Source of the DNA: Pezizomycotina sp. ARF18
Taxonomy: Eukaryota > Ascomycota
Length of the DNA stretch: 64,000 nt
Assembly: GCA_002224055.1 (NCBI GenBank)
Contig: AZLU01000082.1
Location: forward strand, 1-64,000
Direction of reading: 5' to 3'
The translations under genes were made by a program, and so were the position numbers. Under the pieces are notes generated by a model, which made no database searches, was not told the DNA's origin, and was given only the letters and a program-made list of their open reading frames with translations. This document shows, one piece after another, positions 25,761 to 37,898 of the stretch. The first letter of the stretch is position 1; each line of letters opens with the position of its first letter.

Positions 25761-27699
25761 GGAGGTTCCAGTCAGCACATAGCAAATATCTCAGGAGTTA
25801 CCACCCGACATGGCAAATACCAAAACACATGGGCAGTATTTCCCCTCAAACGGACGAATTGGAGGCAAATTTCGGATGCAGGCCGTTACTCACTCTTGTT
25901 CCTTGTTCTTAGCGTTCGTTTTCCAATACTCAATCTCTCGATGCCTTTCCGTATGCTCGAAATATGCACCTCGAGAGGGATGTCAATGACATCGGCCAGG
26001 AGTGCTGGTGCCACGACACGCTCCCTCAGATCTTCCAAATCTGAAGACATCTGTTGTAGCTGGATTCAACGTGGATGAGACATGTGCCAGTGCCCGCGAG
26101 CGGTAGACCGCAATGTTTGAAAGTAGGCCGCGATGTTGCTGGAAGTAATTCAACTTTTTACGATTGCGCCAAGCATGGTGAAGAGTTCGGCCAACTGTTT
26201 GTCGTCAGAACCGGTCAGCAAGAACAACAGCTCGACAATGGAGAAAGCAGAGGTGGGAAGAACAGTCCTACCACTTCGCTATGCTCTGCACGTATGTGCA
26301 TGTCTTCGCGGCTGACTACTTCGTGGATGACGTCAAGTTTGTTTTCAAGGTCGTCAAGTGTCCTGAGGACAGCCTGTGCCTCCAAGATCAAACGTTGAAT
26401 ATGGTTGTCCATGAGTGCGAAGACTGGGTAAAGTAGTGGTTATGTCCCGCCGGAACTTATAGCCGGGTTGAATGGATAAGGGCCGGAGGATTTACTGCCC
26501 GTTCCTACGCTTCCCTTTTTCTCGATGTCTTCTAAACTACGGAGTGCCCATTCGTCCATGGCTAGTATGGCATCAACGGCACCGCCGACCGAGATCCAAG
26601 CTTCTGCAGTTCCCTGACGCGATCTTGGCGGATGAGCTAAATTTCGTCAAGGTGACGATGAAGTTGCTCACTATAACGCCATAGCCGGGTGTTAGCAAGG
26701 CTAAGGAGGCAGAAGAGAGAAGGGAAAAAAAAAAAGTATTTCGAGAACACTAGAAAAGGATTCACCGCTAAACGGGGGGGCTAGCTGCGAGAATGCGCGA
26801 ATCGCATAGGAGACACTTACCGGGCACATCAGTTGACTCATCTTGACCAAGGTGCTCAGATCGCGGATGGCCACCTCGCTTTGTTTCATATCCAGCGCCA
26901 AATTTGAGCCGCCAAGGGAGCTATCTAGGACCTTTTCGAATTACTCTGCAGCTCGATAAGCTGCGGGTAGTCTGGTGTGACAGGCGCCGAAGCTGGTTTG
27001 CAAAATGGTAGATCTAGTCGACCAGCTCCTGGAACTTTACATAGGGGTGAAAGCGCTACATGTACCGAGCCGGAAACGTACTCGTACGATATATTCCAAA
27101 ATATCGACATGATCCAAGACCGATAAACAGGCTCAGTGGATACTTGATAATTTTCAGCGTCGTCCCTAGTATTTCCAGGGCGAAACTTCCACTCCACCTC
27201 AAACCCATCATGATCGCATCAAGTGCTGGGCTCTCAAATTCGCCCTCCTTCACTGGCTCGGAAATTTTATATGGCCCGGTCTTTCTGGTCGACTTTGGGT
27301 TAGAACGCCGCCATGGCTGAAGGAAGGGGCACCGAGGCTGGGGGAGCGGTTAAATCGCATCCGGTCCAGGCTATTGTTAATATTGTTGTTGTTGGTCGCC
27401 ATCTCCCTCGGGACGCTGAGCCTCTGTCTCCCCTTTCGCCGTCATCACCTCCGACAGGTTGCCTGTCCTTCATTGTCTGGTCCCTCTCATTATTCCTCGG
27501 CGTTGCCTCCCTCGCGGCTCGAGTCGGCGAGCCCCTCGGTCGCGCGATGTGGCTCACAGGTGTTATCTCTCTGCCGGGTGTCCTCCGAGCAACCGACTGC
27601 GCTGCCGTCTCTGCTGGCGTAAAATGACCTCCTCATCCGATGTATCCACAAAATTCCTGTGGTCGGTATGAATCAAAGGTCCTCCACGGCGCGGGCCAT
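25592..27699 (-). CDS. Fungal conserved protein, probable membrane anchor plus coiled coils
   Basis: The N-terminal frame from 27699 (MARAVEDL) is Arg/Asp/Gly-rich and polar. It is followed by MMGLRWSGSFALEILG and a long helical region with conserved-looking blocks: MKQSEVAIRDLSTLVKMSQL (about 26830-26895), RLILEAQAVLRTLDDLENKL and DVIHEVVSREDMHIRAEHSE (about 26280-26400), then SSDLEDLRERVVAPALLADV and EVHISSIRKGIERLS (about 25915-26055). The last exon, after an intron containing A35/G10, reads DVTYASLEHDEAVAAI and stops at 25592. The blocks are amphipathic and suggest coiled coils. Hydrophobic stretches near 27360-27400 and 27060-27150 could be membrane spans. I believe this is a filamentous-fungal conserved family but cannot name it. 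Frame shifts are numerous. Confidence 0.6.
25718..25762. repeat. A35-G10 homopolymer junction
   Basis: Thirty-five A followed directly by ten G. It falls in the last intron of the minus-strand gene 25592-27699, where it reads as C10-T35 on the sense strand, like an expanded polypyrimidine tract. Confidence 0.95.
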
Positions 27700-30544
27700 G
27701 CTGGACAGGGGAAAAAAATGGATCGTTGTGTGTCGCAAAATAATCCTATGCTAACGTATGGCGATTCTTTATGATTCGAGCTTTACCCGCGAGGCGAGAT
27801 AAGGCGAACTTTCCGCGATTACTTTTCCAAGCTGGAGTTCGTTCTTTGTTCTAGTTATCTTATTCTATTCCGAGTCGAAAAAGAGCTAGCTACTGTGTCC
27901 CCACACAAATTTTAGGAAGCACAGAACCATGGGAACCTCCGTCTGAGGGGTAAAGCGAAATGGGTATAGAGGTTCTTCCTTTTTTCTTTGTTGTGCGATG
28001 AAGGAAGAGAAGAGAACGGGGGAGGTGGTTGGGTTCAGGAAGAAGATAATAAACCTGAAATTTGTGGGGCAAATTCCTTATCAACACCGCTTTCTATTGG
28101 ATTTTACTGGGTAAGTAGAAGTATCTTTTCTATTCAACAACCCCGCCGGATGTATATATTATTTTGATTCCTTACGGCAACAGAAATAATAAAAAAGGAC
28201 AACAAAAAAGCTGATTAGATGGATTATATATTCCTTAGACGAAAAAGTAGACGAACAAGAGATATCGGCAGGAGGTACTTGTAATTTATATTATTTTGAT
28301 TTTTATTCCCTTATAAAGATCTATTTCATCCCATCAAGCAAAGCAAACTAACTATAAAAGAGGGGTGTACGCGACCGGGGGCTGGAACGTGTGACCCTTG
28401 GCGAGGGGGGGGTGAATTATCTCATTGGTCCGAGGAAACAATAACAATACCAGAAATGGAAAGATAATGGACTTTTTTTGTTTATTTACATTTTTCTGGC
28501 CTATAGCGCACACTGATTCCTGCGGAGACGTTTCTGGACATGAAAGGGAAACCGGGAAATAAAAGAGGAATCACTTTCTTCTAAATATGATGCATCTATG
28601 ACTGTTTTTCTGGTGAGTTAGTCGTAGAAAGTGAGTCTTCCGTTTTGTATACTGTACATTTCGTTTTCCTTTTGCTTCCTTTCCTGGTACTGTTTTGGTA
28701 ATGCGGCATCTGCGACTCTCATCGGGTTGGTCACGTTATCATTTCCCTCATTATACCTCCTTTCGTTTTATTTCATTCTAGAGGAACGGACGGAGTAAAT
28801 AAGTCTCTCTTCTGCCTCAGGCTTAAATCGACGGACGAATGTCGTAGAGTTTGGATATCATTTCGCTTCTGCATACACGTGTGGCACGTATGAAGCCCAA
28901 AGGAGGTTCACACAAGAGCCTCGAAGGGCCAATACGGATATATTCGTCAGCCTTTCTAACGCAATATATATATATACTCAAGAATTTATGACGCAACTAT
29001 TTTTTTTTTTGTTTTTTTAGAAAAAAAAAGGAAGAATAGAATATAATAGAGAGCATGTCGTGATCAATTTATAGAAAATGCCAAATGGGTGGTTTATTAT
29101 ACCATAGTGCGTTCCCGGTGTTTATCGTTCGGTGGCCTCGTTGAGCACCGAGTCTCCTTCGCGCAGACGGAACAGTGTTCCACCCCCGCAGTATAACGAA
29201 TACGTCCCCTTTCTGGGAATCACATCAGGCCTGCTCTAGATCTTGATGGTCAACGGACCCCATCGATAGTGTAAAAGAGCGATCTCCGCGGTTTTCCCTT
29301 GGAAAAATTCTCCTGATACAAAGGAAGAATTGATGTTTGGTGAGATTATCAGATTGTAGTTGGAGCCATTCTTTATTCTCCTCAGCTTCATTTTTAAATT
29401 TTTATTTTCATTTTATTTTTGTTTTCCGAGATGCATATACCATATACTGCTCACATAGATCAGATACCCGAATGATATTACTGATGAGGCTCTTTTGTGC
29501 CACTTTCCTTATCCTGCTGATACTAAGTATCGTTTAGGGCTACGATCGGAAACCGATAGGGCCGGAAGCGAAAGCCCCAAGCCCGAGAAGAAAAATGCTT
29601 GTCATCTATGATAACATAACGATGCTGGCCATCGAAAGACAGAAAAAAAAAAAAATAAGCTTGAGGAATGTCAGCCTGCGCATTCGTTCATTGAATTAAT
29701 CATTTCTCCCTTAAGCTCTTATGCTTATGATATTAGGGCTTATATAGCTTATATAGCGGTACCAAAAGGCATTTAGTCGCTTGTAAATCACCATTTTTAG
29801 TTGAAAAATAAAGGCATTTAGTCTTTCCCATGCCAGAAGGTATTTTTTTGCCGGTCTCTTGTGAACCAGCCGGCGTGCCACGCTTCTGGTGCCCCTTCCA
29901 AGCTTTTTGTAAAATATTCCCCGTCAGCCTCACCCGTCCCATGGATATTAACGCAAACCGGTTCTTTAAATCCTTTTTGGGCCTGCAGAAATACTTGAGA
30001 TACCTTACAATATGACGCTATGAAGGAAAGAAATTTATATTTAAAATACGCATACCTTATAGCTTCACGGGCTCGGTAGGAATTTGAATGTAAAGGTGTT
30101 CCTGGACATGCCCTTTTTTTTTTTTTTTTTTCAAAATAGGGCACACACACCCACTCACCGCCACTTTTATACACCGACTTCCCCCACGTGTCCCGTCAAT
30201 GCAGGACCGCAATTTCTCAAAGCACGCGGGAAATAGCTCATAGATATATTTACAAATATTGTGTCCATAAAAGCAGGAGCTCTCCCCTACCTGATAACGA
30301 TAATTCGTAAATAAGATCATCTCAAAATGACCATAATATTTTCATTATCCCCTTAGTTTGTACCAGGTAAGGCAATAGTGCATAAGCTCCAAGTTGAGTT
30401 ATTAATTGTATCTCAACATATATAGCAATATAATTCAACCAGGCTGACTTTGCATATTTGACACCGCTAAGAATAGATTCAAAACAAATTATATAAATAA
30501 ATGAATTACTTAAAAGAAGGAAAAAGGGCAAAGTAAAGGAAAAC
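27700..30544. other. Intergenic region with no recognised gene
   Basis: About 2.8 kb holding the promoter of the 25592-27699 gene and the 3' flank of FRG1. AT-rich with short homopolymers. A 118-codon minus-strand frame (29818-30174) and a 66-codon plus-strand frame (29337-29537) exist but show no family signature. T/A-rich patches occur near 28,990-29,040. Confidence 0.5.
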
Positions 30545-31701
30545 TCAGTATGCAAACTTGTCGTGCTTTCCTTTCTGCTGATATCCAGTAACGCAGACTG
30601 TAAATTACCGTCCCTTTTGGCCTTCTTCAGCGTCCTAACCTGATCGTCGTCCAACTGCTGACGGCACTGTATATTTTAACATAAACCGAAAAAATCTTTG
30701 GTTTCAGCAAGTTTATTCCAATAATAAAAAAAAATAAAATAAATATCAAGAGATGACCGTTATCACGTGAGAGAAGTAACATACAGCTTTCTCAAGCTCC
30801 TTCCTCGATATCTTCTCCTTGACCTTATCGCCGTCCGTCTTAACCTTCTTCTTGAACCTCTTCTGACCGCGTTACGCACCACGTCTGCGCGAAGCGATAT
30901 CCTCCGCATCCCTCTGATCTCAAGCTTGTTGCCGCCTTCGATCTCCTCCAGCGTGAGGAACTTGTCGCGCGCCGTCTGCAGCGCCCAAGCCGGCTTCGGA
31001 TTTTATAGGTACAAATTCTTCCTCTACTGATATAGCTTCCTTCGTGGCGCTCCATGTGCCGATCTTGTCGCAGGAGAGGTACTTGCCGTGTGGCCCTTGA
31101 ACGAGAGTTTTCCAGTGTCCGCATCCGGGTGGCGACCCATACCTGCCTGACCTATATTTCATACATAAAAAGTATAGCCAGGTGTTAGCTAATTGCAGCC
31201 TGTGCATCTGTGTGCACGCGAGCATCGCCCGTGTGTGCGCTTTTTTTCTTCGAACATAATTGGAAAAGCAAAAGTGGAACTTGAGGGGAGAAAATCACCA
31301 TACGTCGTGAGGCTCGGCAGTTGATAGATCCCCGCCGTCTATATCGCGTAGAGGTATAGTGAATATCTTGCCGTTAGCATCGCAAGACAAGGCGACGGTG
31401 GTGTTGCGGGCTGTAGGTCGTCGAAAGGAATACGTCAGCGCCATATAGATACGAAACAAAACAGGCCGGGAATATTGACAGTATAGAGCGCAGCAGCTTA
31501 CAAATGCAAAAACAATTGGCCCACTTATGTCGTCGGGAACATCCGCGTTCGCCCACCCGTCGTCTTCGTCGACGGCTGCTCTCGAGGAGGCCGCCCCTGC
31601 TTTATCGGTCGCGGCGACGCTGTCCTTGCCTGTCGATTGTTCGGTTCGCTTTTCTTCTTGAGAGGTTTTTTGTCGCCTTTGAAGCTTAATGGCTTAACCT
31701 T
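30545..31701 (-). CDS. FRG1: FRG1-like protein (beta-trefoil, RNA-processing/actin-bundling family)
   Basis: Nuclear/nucleolar protein family with a beta-trefoil (fascin-like) core. The N-terminus reads KPLSFKGDKKPLKKK, then DEDDGWANADVPDDISGPIV in a shifted frame, then ALSCDANGKIFTIPLRDIDG and GDLSTAEPHDV. The hallmark block follows: GPHGKYLSCDKIGTWSATKE and ISVEEEFVPIKSEAGLG near 30985-31100, then ETWCVTRSEEVQEEG-like sequence near 30845-30890. The C-terminal part is VKTDGDKVKEKISRKELEKA, then LDDDQVRTLKKAKRDGNLQS and a frame-shifted QKGKHDKFAY before the stop at 30545. No ATG precedes KPLSFKGD; the sequence AGGTTAAGCC at the expected place becomes ATGGTTAAGCC if one T is missing, so the true start is probably near 31701. 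The gene is head-to-head with NPR2. Confidence 0.92.
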
Positions 31702-32115
31702 GCGTATTTTATTTTTTTTGTTGTCGTGGCGTAGTAGGGGAGGAGTAATTCAGGGCTGTATTTGGTGATGAATGAGCTCTGGAGGTGAATTAAAGGAAGT
31801 AACAGTTCGATTGAGTGATGACTACAAATTCCTACTAGTACTTTTATGAAGGCCAGTAAAGACGTTGAGCCGCAAGTTTCTCGCTTGAAGGACCGCGGCA
31901 GACAGGAAAAAAAAAAAAAAAAAAAAAAAAACTCACTTCTTTTTTAGCACACCTCAGCTATACTTGATTTATCTCCTAACCTTTTCCCCTCGCTGATGCT
32001 GTTCCTTGCTTATATTCTAATCTCCCTCAGATTTATTCTGCGACCAGATGTGAGGCAGTATAAGAGAGCATTGTACTTAAAAAGTTTGCCCTTCACGGGG
32101 ATCACATTCTTAGGC
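31702..32115. promoter_or_regulatory. Bidirectional intergenic region between FRG1 and NPR2
   Basis: About 414 bp separates the presumed starts of two divergent genes, so both promoters must lie here. It contains a 25-base A tract at 31907-31931, a possible nucleosome-excluding element. No specific factor site is claimed. Confidence 0.6.
31907..31931. repeat. A25 tract in the FRG1/NPR2 divergent promoter
   Basis: Twenty-five consecutive A, midway between two divergent gene starts; see the promoter entry. Confidence 0.95.
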
Positions 32116-33515
32116 ATGAGCATCAAGAGCATTTCTACTCGCATTTCCATGCTGATAAGGTAACAACAACGTTGAAACCATTTGTCGGTTTCGCGTTTGT
32201 GGACAACGAACAGCTAACGGATCCCCCCATTTTCAAGGTCGGCAAGTTCTCTATCAGGTTCCAGAAGGTTCTGTAGCTCTAGGAAGCTCTAGCGGAGGCG
32301 GTGGAGGCGGAAGAGGAGGAGGAGGAGCCAGCATTTTCAGCGCGAACCACGCATCACTCCAACACAATGAGAACAACAGCCACAATCCCCCACCGTTTCC
32401 GCACGACCCGCCGCTGTTCGACTTCGAGTCTGTGTCCGAGTACATAATACCAAAGCAGGAGCTCTGCGACCGGCTGGTGACGTTCTGCGCCAGCGGTTCA
32501 CCGGATCCTGGATACCCGATATGCTTGGAGGACCGCAAGTACGACCGCAACGAGTTCATCTTCAACTTCGCCATCGTGCTCGACGAGGAAGAAGACTTTG
32601 CGGCGTACAAACCCGTGGTGCGCAAGATAGCCCGCCTGTTCGCGCGCTGGAGGAGCAGAGCGGGTTCCTCTGGAACGAGGTTACGAGGTCGCAGGTGCAC
32701 ACGCTGATAGAGCAGGTCATGGAGGACCTGAACAACTACTGCGAGTGCATGATACCTATCAACGAGTCGAACACGATAAACCTGAAGCTATTCCCATTTT
32801 CCGCCTCCGCCGCCGTTAAAGCCTACCACGTACCGATATGTACGGTGAGGTTGCAGGACCTCACGGACGCGAATTGGGACCTGACGATGCAGAAGATTAT
32901 TCCGTTCATAAATGGAATAGATTCCGTCCGCAGGATATCGAGTGCGGCGGACGCCGATTTGAACCTGACGAAGAAGTGCATATCGGAGCTGCTGTACTAC
33001 GGCTGCATCATCTTGGTCGATATTTTTCGGTTCTCGAACATTTACGCGCCCACGTCGACGATGTCCGAGTTCGTCGCCGATAAAGAGCTGCAGGATGAGT
33101 GCAGGGCGTACGTATGCTCTTCTGGCCCCGGCGCAATGTCACGCTTGTCCTTCCACACCTCTTTGTACTCTATACGAGCCTTCGGCAAGGTACGCAGCTT
33201 AAGACTTGGGCGATCGAGAATGCGGCCGAGCTGAAGGATATAGACATACGACGGTTCATACAATTTGGAATCATCAAAGGCTTTCTCTACAGGGTGCACA
33301 AGTATCCCGTGTACAATGAGAGGATGATGGCACACCACGGTAACGGCGGCAGCGGTAGGAGGAGTGATGGCCCTTCTGAGAGGGCACTGCCATTGCTGAG
33401 GTACCTGGACGGGTCTCATCACTTTGATTCTATATGCACAGACCTCCAGCAGAGTGAAAAGGAGGTCCTCAAGACACTTTCTCATACGGAGACGTCCAAT
33501 TCGTTCACCGGTGAT
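32116..33515 (+). CDS. npr2: NPR2 (nitrogen permease regulator 2; SEACIT/GATOR1 subunit)
   Basis: Subunit of the complex that inhibits TORC1 when amino acids or nitrogen are scarce, acting at the vacuole as a GAP complex with Npr3 and Iml1. Exon 1 starts at 32116 and reads MSIKSI then FYSHFHADK if one missing T in a T-run is allowed. After an intron (donor at 32160) comes VLYQVPEGSVALG and a Gly/Arg-rich loop, then FDFESVSEYIIPKQELCDRL and KYDRNEFIFNFAIVLDEEED. After one frame change there follow TLIEQVMEDLNNYCECMIPI, VPICTVRLQDLTDANWDLTM, CISELLYYGCIILVDIFRFS and NIYAPTSTMSEF. The last part reads LKTWAIENAAELKDIDIRRF and HHFDSICTDLQQSEKEVL, then a shifted SYGDVQFVHR and stop at 33515. Only about four indels are seen; the family assignment is unambiguous. 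Confidence 0.95.
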
Positions 33516-33695
33516 AGATCGAATGGATATGCTTCAATTTGCTATATTTGATTTTTAAAAAAGAAAAAAATAGTAATAATTACCAGGATAGAAACTATTC
33601 TACTCTCCGGGATCCTAGCATTTCTTTCCCTCTCCAGGGACCAGCTGCTCCTCATGGGTATCTTTGCTATGTCCAGAGCTTCACATTTTCAACTC

Positions 33696-35077
33696 TCAAT
33701 ACTTTACGATAACCTTTCCAAAATTCTTGCCCTTGAGCAGTCCCATGAAAGCGTCGATTTCACCTGCAAGTACCGAGAGTATTAGCGGATGCTCTACTTG
33801 CAAATATTACAACTTAAAGCGGATGGGGTTCTATCAGCATACCGTCGATTCCCTCGGTCACATCCTCCTTGTATATGATCTCTCCTTCGGAAAGCCACTT
33901 GGATACCTTCTCCGTGAAGTCCTTAAACCAGGTACCCTGTTCATAGTAGTCGCTTACGATGAAGCCTTGCATCTTAAGACGGCGTCCGACTGCAGTTCAG
34001 GTCAGTCTAAGCCAACTACGCGCACAGACAAAATACGTTTGGAACGGGAAAAAAAAAAAAGACAAACTATCAAGAACGTATTCCTGATGCCGTAACCCTC
34101 TTTCGATGGTCTTGTTGTTGTACTGCGAGATGGCGCCGCAGGCGATGATGCGACCGTGGAACTTCATGGATTCGATGGCTGCCTCGAGGGTTTCTCCACC
34201 TACGTTATCGTAATAGATGTCCAGACCGTCGGGTGCATATTTGGGGAGAGCTTCCGACGGCTTCTCCGTCTTATAGTTGAACGCCGCATCGAACTTGAGG
34301 ACTTCGAGAAGGTACTTGGCCTTCTCGTCGCTGCCGGCGGAACCGATGACCTTCAAACCTTCTCGCTTAGCGAGCTGGCCAACGAGCGAGCCGACGGCGC
34401 CGGAAGCAGCGGAGATGAAAATCGTCTCGCCTTTCTTTGGCGCGCCGATATCGTAAAGCGAGGCTGCAATGGTTTGAACCCCGCTTAGCATCTGTCACAG
34501 ATATATACTTGATCGGTTTAAAAAAAAAATCTTTTCTTTTTGAGCAAATCTTACTATAAGCCGTAAACCCTGGCATTCCCAAAACGCCGAGGAACCTCTC
34601 GAGCGGAAGGTTGTACGGGTTCTGGAGCTTCCTATACCCGCCTTCGCGATGTCCTCGACGGTGTAGTACTCGATGTGCTGTGTCATGCCCGAGAGTAGCG
34701 TGCCCTTGGGGTAGTCGGGTCGTTGCTCTCCTCGACTCTGGTGATACCGCCACGTAGATGGGCTTGCCGATATCGAGGGAGCAGAGTAGTTCCTGGGGTC
34801 CGGTCCACGTAGGCGGCCCTTCATGTACGGGTCCAGGCTGACGAAGAGGGTCTTGAGGGTCACGCCTTTGGGCGGCGGGGTGAGGTCAATTTCTGCCCTT
34901 TTGACGGTGACGTCTTGATCTTTGACGACCTGGAATTTGAAATTGTTAGAATTTTGAATTAATCGCCATAAAGGCGGCCTGACTCTAATTGCGGTAGCAT
35001 TGGGGGTAAAAATCTAATTTCGAACTTACCTCTCCTTTGGGAGGTTGAACGAAGATAACCTGCTTAACTTGAACCAT
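33696..35077 (-). CDS. NADP-dependent medium-chain oxidoreductase (2-alkenal/leukotriene B4 dehydrogenase-like)
   Basis: Zinc-independent MDR-family reductase of activated C=C bonds. The start at 35077 gives MVQVKQVIFVQPPKGE followed by a GTAAGT donor. Exon 2 reads VVKDQDVTVKRAEIDLTPPP and TLKTLFVSLDPYMKGRLRG. After frame changes come TLLSGMTQHIEYYTVED and PLERFLGVLGMPGFTAY. The nucleotide-binding exon 33997-34491 is open throughout: LSGVQTIAASLYDIGAPKKG, then ISAASGAVGSLVGQLAKREG and GLDIYYDNVGGETLEAAIES. The tail, seen in shifted frames, includes LKMQGFIVSDYYEQGTWFKD and GKVIVKY with a stop at 33696. Substrate cannot be told from sequence. It converges with NPR2, leaving about 180 bp between the stops. 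Confidence 0.93.
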
Positions 35078-37527
35078 TGTGGAATGTATTTGCTTTGGTT
35101 TTTTGTGAAAGATATATATGTGAGATTCGCTAAGAACTCTGAATGTGAAGAAGTATTCGATGAACTATCTAAAGCTATTAGTGTTTGTTAATAGATGGGG
35201 AAGAGGATGTCGATTGTGATGATGTTGTTGACCCCATTATAGGATGGATCCCGCTGGCGCTTTTATACTTTTCTTTTGGGTGGATATCTTTAAACCGAGG
35301 ATCTAATTCTCAATCCAGTAACCAAGTAGCCTCGTCAACGATCTCAAGAAATTCGAAGAAAGCAAATTAAAACGTAAGAAAAAAAAAAAATTAAACAGCA
35401 GTTTACAAGAAAGTAAAAGAGGGTATTTCGATAGCAGCTGTTTCGTCTACTCTGGATTATCAATCAAAGAAGAAATGGGAGAGTGAGGAAACTCGAACGA
35501 GGGAAGAAAAAAGAACCGAAGAGAAAATAATTATTTTGCGGGGAGAGTAAATAGCATTAAAATTTCCGCGCACCAGCACCCCAAAAACACACACACGTCA
35601 GAAATTTTGATATTGCGAGCTTCTCCAGATGGCGTGTTTTTTTTGTACGACTCGACAGCCAACTTTCCGGTTTTACAATCTATTTATTAAGGATTACAAC
35701 ATCCGGTAATAGTCCTTGTTCTCCTACAGACAGGCAGTTGCCTATCCATCTGCCGTATACGTATACACACACACGCCACTGCTACTGTATGCACTATGTA
35801 AGTATTTCGAGGTGGATAATGTTTTTCCGATCCTTCCAACTTCCACTGTCGCCTGCTTGAGCACAGACGTAAGTTTATACTAATGCAGCGGGAAGAGATA
35901 AGCTTCGCATATGCAGTATTTTGGAAAGGAAGAACAAAGCTTGTCGGACTACGTAGTCGAATGATATCTACTTGTTGTTATTGATTCGCGAAATCGTTCA
36001 TTTAACGATTATATCGATCTCATTAACCAAGTCATCTTACGTAGCTTACCCTAACTTTAGGATAAGATTAATCTGCCGGTATAATGCTTTTTGCATTTGT
36101 ACTGTGCCATCGATCTCAACTCCATTGCCAGAGGCGATAGCTAAATCTGATTTGAATAGCTAGCAGAGGTAGCTATGGTCGTTGTTATTTCTGCCGCTTT
36201 TTTCACTACCTGCTGCTGCTGCTGCTGCGTCTGCCTCGGTTTAAATCCCTTATCGATAAACGGCTTCTTTGATTAGAAATACAACGGTCACGATAGCCGC
36301 AGCAAGACAATTAAATCGACCTTTTCATGTCGGTACTTACGTACCAGTGCCAAAGAAGTTGATGCATGATGGCGTCCCCCCTTTTTTTTTTGGCTTTCTT
36401 ATTTCCTTTGTTTCACCTCTAAAGTCCGGAGGAATTCAAGAAGGGTTTTAGAAAGTGATTGAATGATTAGAAAGAAGTATATGGTATCATGCTCGTTGAA
36501 AGGAGAGCTCGCTCTGTGCGCTTGAGTGTGGATGAATGATGCGTTCGTTTCACCACTTTGGACGGAGAAATTTAATGTCCGTTTAAGCGAGAACCCGGAG
36601 GTTAAAGCTCTCGTGCGATCCCTGAAGTGAATCAGTCTTATATCTTTGACTATTATATTTTTGTGCAGGTGAGACGCCATCAGTTGAACTGCGAGCACAC
36701 GTTCGCGGTTTACAGTTTTGATTGCTAATATCCTGGAGTATCAGAACAAGAAAAGGAGTTTTAACTGACACGACACTGATGCTTATTATTCCGATCTCGA
36801 AATATCCATCTTTTCATAGTATTATTACTTCGATCCCCTGATCCTTCCTAATCCCTATTGCTACCCTATTTCGTCTTAATATTTTGTTTGAGCGAGTTGC
36901 GACGGCTCGATTGAACATGGACTGGTGGACAGGAAGGGGCTCAAATTTTTAAACTACTCTTTCTTTCTTTCTTTTTTTTTTTTTTTTTTCTACCGCGGCG
37001 GTAATAATAAGGTTTGAGCTCAACGGTTGTGCTGGATGACTTTCGAGGCTCCAAAGCTTTTCTCCAAGCGAGCCCTGTTTTGAGCATGAGGAATTCAATT
37101 AAGTGTAGCCAATAAATTAATATTATTATTATGAACGGGCGTTCTAGAACATCTCTGGAACCGTAACTTTGCAGCTCCTTAGTTATAAGGCAACTGTCCT
37201 TGGGAGCTGGAACAGCCCAAAAAAAATCACGCAAGCTCACACCTTACACACACTCTCTCCTGAGCTTTACAATTTATCACGTCTTCGATTGCCTACCGCC
37301 AACCTCTTCCATTTATTCTACAATTCCTTCCATCCTTTCTCCATAATAACAATATACCATTTCCAACTCCTTTTTTGAAAATAATATCTCAACGAAACTA
37401 ATAAACACGTATACACCTTCCACAAAACTTCCCCGAATCTCTCGAAAGAAACCCCGAAACTCCGTCACGTCATCGCAACGTGAACCAGAATACCAAAAAA
37501 TCTCAATTATACAAATATATAATAATA
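35078..37527. other. Divergent intergenic region, oxidoreductase/Maf
   Basis: About 2.45 kb between divergent starts at 35077 and 37528, so it should contain both promoters. It has a short (CTG)5 near 36210, a T20 run near 36971-36990 and CA repeats near 35586 and 35764. No conserved coding block was recognised. Confidence 0.5.
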
Positions 37528-37857
37528 ATGTTCTCCTGGTTATCCGGTTCAACACCTTCCGTGGCCTTAACAGCAGAGAAGCCGTCGCCTTTACCTACAG
37601 ATGAGTACCACGACGGTGAGAAGGGATCCGCAGAAGCGACGGGTAAACCTAACCCGCAGGGAAGGAAACGCAAGATCATAAACCCCTGGACCTGCCATGC
37701 TTAAATGTCCTCCACGGGAAGCGGGTCATCCTTGCCTCCGCGTCGCCGCGGAGGAGGCAGCTGCTTGCCCAGATCGGATTGTCGGACGTTGAGATTATTC
37801 CGAGCGACTTTAAGGAGTATGTATAAATATAGCGTTTCTCGTTTTCTTTCTTCCTTT

Positions 37858-37898
<41 letters not shown>

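Noticed and set aside
29818-30174. 118-codon minus-strand frame with WHAGWFTRDRQKN-like sequence
   Set aside because: Could be part of an exon but no family recognised, and neighbouring frames do not extend it convincingly.
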